From Candidatus Gastranaerophilales bacterium (GTDB lineage: Bacteria > Cyanobacteriota > Vampirovibrionia > Gastranaerophilales > Gastranaerophilaceae), in the NCBI GenBank assembly GCA_900772035.1, contig CAAGQE010000182.1, positions 1 to 9,508 of the forward strand: a stretch of DNA of 9,508 bases, in the 5' to 3' direction. Under the pieces are notes generated by a model. It saw only the letters and a program-made list of their open reading frames with translations. It did no database searches and was not told the DNA's origin. Below, piece after piece: positions 4,195-9,508 of this stretch. Position 1 is the stretch's first letter; each line of letters opens with the position of its first letter. Both the position numbers and the translations under genes were made by a program.

Positions 4195-6985
4195 ATGAGT
4201 TTTCGCAGAGAGCAACTTGTTCGGGAGTGCCTTGCGTTACGATAAATCCGCCGTTTTCGCCGCCTTCGGGACCGAGGTCGATTATGTTGTCCGCGATTTT
4301 GATGATGTCAAGATTGTGTTCGATGATAAGTATCGTGTTCCCTGCATCAGCGAGTTTTTGGATGATTTTAATGAGTTTGTCCATATCTGCCCAATGCAGC
4401 CCGACAGACGGTTCATCAAGAAGGTATAACGTTTTTCCCGTGGCTTTTTTGTTCAATTCTGCCGCAAGTTTTATTCTTTGTGCTTCGCCGCCAGAAAGAG
4501 TGTCTGATGACTGACCTAGCCTTATATAGCCCAAACCTACGTCTTGCAATGTCTTTAATCGGGATTGGATTTTCGGAATATTTTCAAAAAATTCAAGTGC
4601 TTCGCTGACACTCATATTCAATACGTCAGAGATGTCTTTGCCTTTGTATTTGACTTCCAAGGTTTCACGGTTGTATCTTTTGCCGTGGCATACGTCGCAA
4701 GAAACGTATACATCTGGCATAAAACTCATTTCGATTTTTTCAACGCCGTCCCCCTTGCAGGATTCGCAGCGACCGCCTTTTACGTTAAAACTGAAACGTC
4801 CTGCTTTGTAGCCTCTTGCTCTTGCTTCAGTAGTTTTTGAAAAAATATCTCTTATGTGTGTAAATACATCCGTATAGGTTGCGGGATTTGAACGAGGAGT
4901 TCTTCCTATCGGCGATTGGTCGATATTTATGACTTTGTCAATGTTTTCAAAACCCTCGATTTGCTCAACTCCTTGCGGTTTTGGTCTGTTTCCTCGCAAT
5001 TTGTGAAGAGCGTACTCGTATATTAAGTCATTCATCAACGTTGATTTTCCCGAACCGCTGAGTCCTGTTATTACATTGATTTTGCCGAGCGGAATTTCGA
5101 CATCTATATTTTTTAAGTTGTTTTTATGAGCATTTATAACTTTTATAAAATTACCGTTTCCTTCTCGTCTTGATTTTGGAATTTCGATTTGTTTTCGCCC
5201 GCTGAGATAATCTCCCGTCAGAGAGTTTTTGCATTTTTGTATGTCTTTTAAAGAACCCTGACAAACAATATTTCCGCCGAGTTCTCCGGCGTTTACACCG
5301 ATATCTACGATGTAATCGGCATTTCTGATTGTTTCCTCGTCGTGTTCAACCACAATTAATGTGTTTCCGAGATTTCTCAGGTGCAATAACGTTTTTATCA
5401 ACATATCGTTATTGTATTGGTGCAAGCCAATTGACGGTTCATCCAAAACGTACAATACACCTGTTAAACCGCTTCCTATTTGTGTCGCAAGCCTTATTCT
5501 TTGTGCTTCCCCGCCTGAAAGTGTACCTGATGTTCTTGCGCAATCGAGATAACCGAGTCCGACATCCAGTAAAAACTTTAATCTTGCCGTGATTTCAGCG
5601 ATTACTTGTTTTGAAATATTCAGTTGATAATCAGAAAGTTCCAACGGTAAGGTTGAAAAGAACGAAAATGCGTCTTTAATCTGCATTTTGCAGACATCAT
5701 ATATGTTTTTGCCACAAATAGTAACAGACAGAGGGAACGGTTTTAATCGCGCGCCGTTACAACTGTTACAGGGAATAGCCGACATGTATTTTTGAACTTC
5801 TTCTCTTATGTCGTCGGAGTTTGTTTCGTTATATTTTTTTGTAAGGTATGGAATTACCCCTGTGAACGGAATATAGCGCTTTTCGAGATATTGATTATTG
5901 AAACTCATATATTCCATGTGAACCCTGACACCGTTGCTTCCGAATAGGATTATATTTTTGTGTTCTTCGGGAAGTTCTTTGAACGGAGTGTCCATATTTA
6001 TTTTAAATTCTCTTGCGACAGATGATAAAACCTCGTGATAGTATGGATTTCCCGTTTTTGCCCAAGGATAGATAGCCCCCTGATTTAATGATTTTGTATC
6101 GTCGGGAACGATTAAATCGGGGTTGATTTCAAAATGCGCACCAAGTCCGCCGCAGTTGGGACAAGCGCCTTCAGGTGTGTTGAAACTGAACAGTCTCGGT
6201 GTAATTTCTTCAAAACTCAAGTTACAAACGGGACAAGACGCTTTTTCGCTAAAAATTGTAATGTTCCCGTCGCATTCAATGTAGACCAGTCCTTCACCTT
6301 TTTGAAGTGCCAATTGCACGCTATCGGTTAATCTTGACGTTATTGTATCTTTGACAATCAAGCGGTCAATGACGATTTCGATGTTGTGTTTTTTGTTTTT
6401 GTCGATGGAAATTTCGTCTTCGGATAAGTTCGTAATTTGTCCGTCGATTTTGACACGCGCAAAACCTTCGGCTTGAATGCTTTTTAAAAACGCGGTGTAT
6501 TCTCCTTTTTTGCCTCGAATGACAGGAGATAACACCATAATTTTTGAGCCTTGCGGCATTTTCATAATTTTGTCGACAATTTCGTCAACTGATTGAGGAA
6601 CGACTTCTCTTCCGCAATGTGGGCAATGAGGTCTGCCTATTGTCGCAAACAAAATTCTTAAAAAGTCGTAAATTTCGGTAGTTGTGCCGACTGTTGAACG
6701 AGGATTGTTGCTTGTTGATTTTTGGTCGATTGCAATTGCGGGCGAAAGTCCGTCGATACTTTCAACATCGGGCTTGTCGAGTTGTCCGACAATTTGTCTT
6801 GCGTATACAGAGAGACTTTCAATATAACGTCTTTGACCCTCTGCAAATATAGTATCGAATGCGAGAGAACTTTTACCTGAGCCGCTGACACCCGTAAAAA
6901 CAATAAGTTCGTTTTTGGGCAATTCAAGGCTCACGTTTTTTAAGTTATGTTGTTTTGCACCGCGTATTACAATTTTTTCACTCAT
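4154..6985 (-). CDS. uvrA: Excinuclease ABC subunit A (UvrA)
   Basis: A complete 943-residue UvrA, the damage-sensing ATPase of nucleotide excision repair, which acts as a dimer and loads UvrB at lesions. The first ATPase has Walker A GVSGSGKSS (32-40), signature LSGGEAQR (489-496) and Walker B YVLDEPS (512-518). The second has GLSGSGKST (641-649), LSGGEAQR (830-837) and YLLDEPS (854-860). Zinc modules are C251/C254/C275/C278 and C740/C743/C763/C766, with extra CPHC (121-124) and CNSC (406-409) pairs. The UvrB-contact region around 115-250 is present. Length is normal and no key residue is missing. It lies 42 bp after the DUF512 gene on the same strand. No Shine-Dalgarno precedes the ATG, and a -10 element lies in the gap, so it may be both read through from upstream and transcribed on its own. 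Its last 41 bp overlap the convergent membrane protein gene. Confidence 0.98.
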   Translation of the reverse strand: MSEKIVIRGAKQHNLKNVSLELPKNELIVFTGVSGSGKSSLAFDTIFAEGQRRYIESLSVYARQIVGQLDKPDVESIDGLSPAIAIDQKSTSNNPRSTVGTTTEIYDFLRILFATIGRPHCPHCGREVVPQSVDEIVDKIMKMPQGSKIMVLSPVIRGKKGEYTAFLKSIQAEGFARVKIDGQITNLSEDEISIDKNKKHNIEIVIDRLIVKDTITSRLTDSVQLALQKGEGLVYIECDGNITIFSEKASCPVCNLSFEEITPRLFSFNTPEGACPNCGGLGAHFEINPDLIVPDDTKSLNQGAIYPWAKTGNPYYHEVLSSVAREFKINMDTPFKELPEEHKNIILFGSNGVRVHMEYMSFNNQYLEKRYIPFTGVIPYLTKKYNETNSDDIREEVQKYMSAIPCNSCNGARLKPFPLSVTICGKNIYDVCKMQIKDAFSFFSTLPLELSDYQLNISKQVIAEITARLKFLLDVGLGYLDCARTSGTLSGGEAQRIRLATQIGSGLTGVLYVLDEPSIGLHQYNNDMLIKTLLHLRNLGNTLIVVEHDEETIRNADYIVDIGVNAGELGGNIVCQGSLKDIQKCKNSLTGDYLSGRKQIEIPKSRREGNGNFIKVINAHKNNLKNIDVEIPLGKINVITGLSGSGKSTLMNDLIYEYALHKLRGNRPKPQGVEQIEGFENIDKVINIDQSPIGRTPRSNPATYTDVFTHIRDIFSKTTEARARGYKAGRFSFNVKGGRCESCKGDGVEKIEMSFMPDVYVSCDVCHGKRYNRETLEVKYKGKDISDVLNMSVSEALEFFENIPKIQSRLKTLQDVGLGYIRLGQSSDTLSGGEAQRIKLAAELNKKATGKTLYLLDEPSVGLHWADMDKLIKIIQKLADAGNTILIIEHNLDIIKIADNIIDLGPEGGENGGFIVTQGTPEQVALCENSFTGQYLARIPNLL

Positions 6986-6989
6986 ACAA

Positions 6990-7017
6990 TAATTATTGCA
7001 TAAATTTTCGGTTGCAA
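6990..7017 (-). promoter_or_regulatory. Candidate promoter in the DUF512-uvrA gap
   Basis: On the minus strand, TG-C-AATAAT (7000-6992) is an extended -10 with 5 of 6 matches, ending six bases before the uvrA ATG. An alternative reading is TTGCAA (7012-7017), 16 bp, then TAATTA (6990-6995). Either would start transcription at or next to the start codon, giving a leaderless uvrA mRNA. No LexA-type palindrome is evident, though operators differ greatly between phyla. Confidence 0.4.
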
Positions 7018-7027
7018 CATGACTATT

Positions 7028-8311
7028 CTATTTTAATAAATCGAAAAATTCCTTGAAAGAATAAATGTCTTTTATTACATGAACATTGCAGTTTAATACT
7101 TTTTTCAGGTCGTCGAGATGTTTTCCGTCCAAAAATTTATTTGTATACGGAGAAAGCATTACGGATGGGATTACCAAATCGGTAGGTTTTAAATCGGAGA
7201 GCGCATCTATAAGGTCTTGATAACAGATTAAACCTGCAACCGAAATGTCTTTGCCGTAAAAATGCGGCTCAATTTTGACGACTTCGGTTGTAAGATTTTC
7301 AATTTGTACGAGTTTTTTTTCAAAATCTTTTAATGTGTTGTAAACTGATTTTGATGCCCCAAATGTTATCCGTAAGGGCTTTTTAAGTTTTTTTGGTGCT
7401 TTTTTAAATCTCTTTTCAAAATCATCTTTTATCAGGCGCAAAGAGCCGACACCGTCTTCAATTTGCTCGAAATTACCGTAATATTTGGCAGGCGGAACTT
7501 CTCTTTCTGCAAGCAAGTAAAATTCATCCGACAAGCAGGCGGGGAATTTTTTTCTTTTTTTGTTAAATTTGTCAACGATTTCAATACATTCTATCGCTTT
7601 TTGTTTATCTACGGTTTTAAGGCAATCTTTTCTGTATTGTGTGATTCCGACGGGAACAATCGCAATTGACATTAATACGGATTTGAACTTGTATAACTCG
7701 TTCAGCGAGTATTTTAACTCCTCTCCGTCATTAAAACCGGGGCATAACACTATTTGTGCATGGAACGGAATGTCTTTGTCTTTTAAAAATTGTAATTCTT
7801 CTTTTATCTTTGCTGCTCTTGGATTTCGGAGCATTTTCACGCGCAATTCGGGATTCATTGTGTGAACAGAAACGTAAAGCGGTCCGAGGTGCATCATTGC
7901 AATTCTCTCTTTATCGCTATCCGAGAGGTTTGTCAATGTCACGTAAGAGCCTTGCAAATAAGAAAGTCTGTAATCGTCATCCTTGATGTATAAGGTTTTT
8001 CTGAGACCTTCGGGCTGTCCGTCAAGGAAGCAGAAAATGCAATGATTTGTGCAGGGTTTTATCCTGTCGAAAACTGCCGATGCAAAAACTATACCTAAAT
8101 CTTCGTCAAAATCTTTTTCGATTTCATAAATTTCGGGGGTTCCGTCCTTGTGTTTGACCCACAAATCGACTTCTTCACCTGATGTCAAAAAATTATAATC
8201 AATATAGTCTTTCGGCTTTTTACCGTTGATTTTGAGGATAATATCCCCTTCTGCAAGACCGATTTCTTCTGCTATCGAATTTTTAGTTACGCTTAAAATT
8301 TCCGCGGGCAT
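7028..8311 (-). CDS. DUF512-family PDZ / radical-SAM Fe-S protein
   Basis: A 427-residue protein with three parts. Residues 1-60 form a PDZ-like domain (SIAEEIGLAEGDIILKING at 12-30). Next is a radical-SAM-type Fe-S motif, CTNHCIFCF (C87, C91, C94), followed by the conserved block FLDGQPEGLRKTLYIKDDDY (95-114), then RLSYLQGSYVTLTNL. The C-terminal DUF512 domain runs from about 290 (GAS at 318-320; SVMLSP at 383-388). This matches the family described as a cyanobacterial FeS oxidoreductase (TIGR03279) and also common in Clostridia. Its reaction is unknown, and no substrate can be read from the sequence. The start overlaps the PadR stop by one base (TAATG), so translation is probably coupled. 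There is no membrane segment, and the length is normal. Confidence 0.9.
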   Translation of the reverse strand: MPAEILSVTKNSIAEEIGLAEGDIILKINGKKPKDYIDYNFLTSGEEVDLWVKHKDGTPEIYEIEKDFDEDLGIVFASAVFDRIKPCTNHCIFCFLDGQPEGLRKTLYIKDDDYRLSYLQGSYVTLTNLSDSDKERIAMMHLGPLYVSVHTMNPELRVKMLRNPRAAKIKEELQFLKDKDIPFHAQIVLCPGFNDGEELKYSLNELYKFKSVLMSIAIVPVGITQYRKDCLKTVDKQKAIECIEIVDKFNKKRKKFPACLSDEFYLLAEREVPPAKYYGNFEQIEDGVGSLRLIKDDFEKRFKKAPKKLKKPLRITFGASKSVYNTLKDFEKKLVQIENLTTEVVKIEPHFYGKDISVAGLICYQDLIDALSDLKPTDLVIPSVMLSPYTNKFLDGKHLDDLKKVLNCNVHVIKDIYSFKEFFDLLK

Positions 8312-8814
8312 TATTCTATCTCGCTTACATACTTAACTAAATTTTCGGCATTTGAAACGCTTTGTGCCATAACGGACTTCTGATATTTGTCCAGTCCTAA
8401 GTATTCATTTGCGATAGCGCGTTTTGTTTCTGTTATGTATAAATCTAAAGTCTGTAAGATTGCGGCTTTAAGTTCGTTTTTGCTATCGTTTGATAAAGCC
8501 CCCAGCGCAGCGAGTCTCGTATAAATTTCGTTCATAAAAACTGACGGATTGTCACTAAAATCGCTAAGCATCAGTTCCGAAAAATATTTCTTACCCTTTT
8601 CGGTAATTGAATAATAGCAGGATTTTTTCCCGCCGTCTGATAAGATATCCTCCGCAGTTACGTATCCGTATTCCGCCATTTTTTTGAGGGCGGGATGAAT
8701 AGTTCCGTGGCTGGGCTTCGTAAATGCACCGAAATATTCGGAAATATTCTTTCTTACCGAATAAATCGTCATTTTTCGCTTTGTAAGGCAATATAAAATA
8801 CAAATTTCGCTCAT
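8311..8814 (-). CDS. PadR-family transcriptional regulator
   Basis: A 167-residue DNA-binding regulator. The winged helix-turn-helix spans about 4-80: helix 1 ICILYCLTKRKMTIYSVRKNI (4-24), recognition region SHGTIHPALKKMAEYGYVTA (35-54), and wing GGKKSCYYSITEKGKKYF (61-78). Residues 85-165 are helical and correspond to the variable PadR C-terminal dimerisation region, which in relatives can bind small ligands such as phenolic acids or drugs. The first ATG is kept because the alternative Met15 would remove helix 1. The ATG has no Shine-Dalgarno. A near-consensus promoter ends six bases upstream, so the mRNA should be leaderless. It heads the leftward group with DUF512 and uvrA and probably represses its own promoter, as PadR proteins often do. 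The ligand is unknown. Confidence 0.88.
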   Translation of the reverse strand: MSEICILYCLTKRKMTIYSVRKNISEYFGAFTKPSHGTIHPALKKMAEYGYVTAEDILSDGGKKSCYYSITEKGKKYFSELMLSDFSDNPSVFMNEIYTRLAALGALSNDSKNELKAAILQTLDLYITETKRAIANEYLGLDKYQKSVMAQSVSNAENLVKYVSEIE

Positions 8815-8820
8815 AGCAAA

Positions 8821-8849
8821 ATTATATATCTATTCGATTTATATTTCAA
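8821..8849 (-). promoter_or_regulatory. Sigma-70 promoter of the PadR-DUF512-uvrA group
   Basis: On the minus strand: TTGAAA (-35, 8849-8844), a 17-bp spacer, then TATAAT (-10, 8826-8821). Six bases (TTTGCT) separate the -10 from the ATG at 8814, so the predicted start is the A of the start codon itself. This is the best promoter match in the window. Confidence 0.75.
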
Positions 8850-8858
8850 TAACGAATA
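8831..8858. promoter_or_regulatory. Candidate operator, TATTCG-N16-CGAATA inverted repeat
   Basis: Perfect 6-bp arms (8831-8836 and 8853-8858) flank 16 bases that include the -35 and most of the spacer of the PadR promoter. A protein bound here would block RNA polymerase, as expected for PadR autorepression. The arms differ from the ATGT/ACAT-type half-sites known for well-studied PadR proteins, so the assignment is by position only. Confidence 0.4.
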
Positions 8859-8859
8859 A

Positions 8860-8875
8860 TGTGATAAAAATCACG
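8860..8875. promoter_or_regulatory. CRP/FNR-type palindrome in the divergent control region
   Basis: TGTGA-N6-TCACG matches the CRP consensus TGTGA-N6-TCACA at nine of ten positions. The inner core TGAT-N4-ATCA is also the FNR-family pattern. Its centre (between 8867 and 8868) lies about 41.5 bp before a possible start near 8909 for the rightward radical-SAM gene (weak -10, AATATT at 8897-8902), the usual place for class II activation. Relative to the PadR start it would lie at about -53.5. Confidence 0.45.
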
Positions 8876-8947
8876 ATATATTTTTTAGTTGTGAAAAATA
8901 TTAAAAACTTCTTGAAAATCAACTATGGATTGTGCGAAAATGAAAGC

Positions 8948-9508
8948 ATGAACGGCGAAGTAAAAAATCTGAATTTAGTGTATACACTTGAGGGAAAAAT
9001 ATACATAAATTTGACTAACAAGTGTACAAATCGTTGCCTTTTTTGCATAAGAAATCTTTCTCAAGAAGTTGAAGGCAAAAACCTTTGGTTAGCCAATGAA
9101 GATTTTGACAGTTCGTCGGTCATTGAACAATTTAAGAACATTGCATCTGAAAATCCGAATGCCGAAGAAGTTGTTTTCTGCGGATTCGGTGAGCCGCTCA
9201 TAAAGTTTGATATGTTTTGTGAAGTTTCAAAATTCATCAAAGAAAATTATCCGAAATTTAAAATCCGTGTGAACACAAACGGTCAAGCGAATTTAATTCA
9301 CAAAATAAATATCATTCCCGAACTTGCAAAATATGCAGATGCCGTTTCGATTAGTCTTAATGCTGAAAACAAGGAGAAGTACAATTTTGTTTCTCAGCCT
9401 GCCGATAAAGATAATTCATATCAAGCCGTTCTCGATTTTATCAAAGGTTGTGTTGAAGCAGGAATTGAAACCTCTGCGTCTGTGGTATCAGACTTTGACA
9501 AAGCGCCG
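8948..9508 (+). CDS. TatD-linked radical-SAM protein (TIGR04038-like), 5' part
   Basis: Partial: 187 codons from the ATG to the window edge, with no stop reached. The radical-SAM cluster motif is CTNRCLFC (C26, C30, C33), within NLTNKCTNRCLFCIRN (21-36). LWLANEDF (47-54), VFCGFGEPL (76-84, the GGEP-type SAM-binding segment), VNTNGQ (108-113) and ADAVSISLNAENKEKY (130-145) follow in family order. This pattern matches the radical-SAM proteins found next to, or fused with, TatD-type metal-dependent nucleases; their substrate is unknown. Whether a TatD gene follows is not visible. An in-frame GTG at 8891 would add 19 residues but has no ribosome site, and family members start near the LEGKIYINLTN segment, so the ATG is chosen. 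The site before it is weak (GAAAG). It is divergent from the PadR gene and shares its control region. Confidence 0.85.
   Translation, partial: MNGEVKNLNLVYTLEGKIYINLTNKCTNRCLFCIRNLSQEVEGKNLWLANEDFDSSSVIEQFKNIASENPNAEEVVFCGFGEPLIKFDMFCEVSKFIKENYPKFKIRVNTNGQANLIHKINIIPELAKYADAVSISLNAENKEKYNFVSQPADKDNSYQAVLDFIKGCVEAGIETSASVVSDFDKAP

Noticed and set aside
4217..6331. Several 60-95 codon open frames on the plus strand inside uvrA, and similar ones opposite the DUF512 and RNase HIII genes
   Set aside because: They lie antisense to well-supported genes and show no ribosome sites or family motifs of their own.
8891..8947. In-frame GTG extension of the TatD-linked radical-SAM gene
   Set aside because: There is no ribosome site before it, and the extra 19 residues lie outside the family's usual start.
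8925..8951. Eight-codon upstream ORF whose TGA overlaps the radical-SAM ATG (ATGA)
   Set aside because: It has no ribosome site and is short enough to arise by chance; the overlap alone is not evidence of coupling.
1..9508. Mobile elements, CRISPR arrays, tRNA or rRNA genes
   Set aside because: No transposase motifs, terminal or spaced repeats, or tRNA/rRNA signatures were seen on either strand.

Overview
This is an AT-rich bacterial chromosomal window made of housekeeping-type genes. There are no mobile elements, rRNA or tRNA genes, or CRISPR repeats. The gene set (Na+-pumping decarboxylase beta subunit, RNase HIII, DUF512 PDZ/radical-SAM protein, TatD-linked radical-SAM protein, PadR regulator, UvrA) fits a gut-type anaerobe. 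Several genes lack a Shine-Dalgarno sequence, and DUF512 proteins are shared by Cyanobacteria and Clostridia. I therefore lean towards a non-photosynthetic cyanobacterial relative (Melainabacteria/Gastranaerophilales-like), with a clostridial lineage as the main alternative. This placement is an inference, not proven here.

Layout. 1-125: the C-terminal end of a membrane decarboxylase beta subunit, followed by a strong terminator (147-184). 185-458: a small gene-like unit encoding a 33-residue peptide (293-394), closed by a bidirectional terminator (420-454). 459-1085 (-): an MBL-fold hydrolase, divergent from 1117-2025 (+): RNase HIII, with only 31 bp between the two start codons. 2110-2487 and 2491-4194 (+): a tight pair, a GcvH-like lipoyl-domain protein that has lost the lipoyl-lysine, then a GT39/ArnT-like membrane protein that has lost the usual catalytic Asp-Glu and Lys signatures. 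4154-8814 (-): a leftward group PadR regulator -> DUF512 radical-SAM protein -> UvrA, whose last 41 bp overlap the membrane protein gene tail to tail. 8948-9508 (+): the start of a TatD-linked radical-SAM protein, divergent from the PadR gene across a 133-bp control region with two inverted repeats.

How the genes may work together. RNase HIII, UvrA and probably the TatD-linked protein all concern nucleic-acid upkeep. The PadR gene is translationally coupled to the DUF512 gene, and its promoter is a near-consensus sigma-70 site with a candidate operator, so it probably controls itself and its neighbours.

The most notable observations are three. First, the GcvH-like protein has Gly63 where the lipoylated lysine belongs, and it sits beside a membrane glycosyltransferase-fold protein that also appears to lack key residues. 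Second, three genes (RNase HIII, UvrA, PadR) have a -10 element ending exactly six bases before the ATG and no Shine-Dalgarno sequence, which predicts leaderless mRNAs. Third, a small independent transcription unit of unknown function lies at 293-394.
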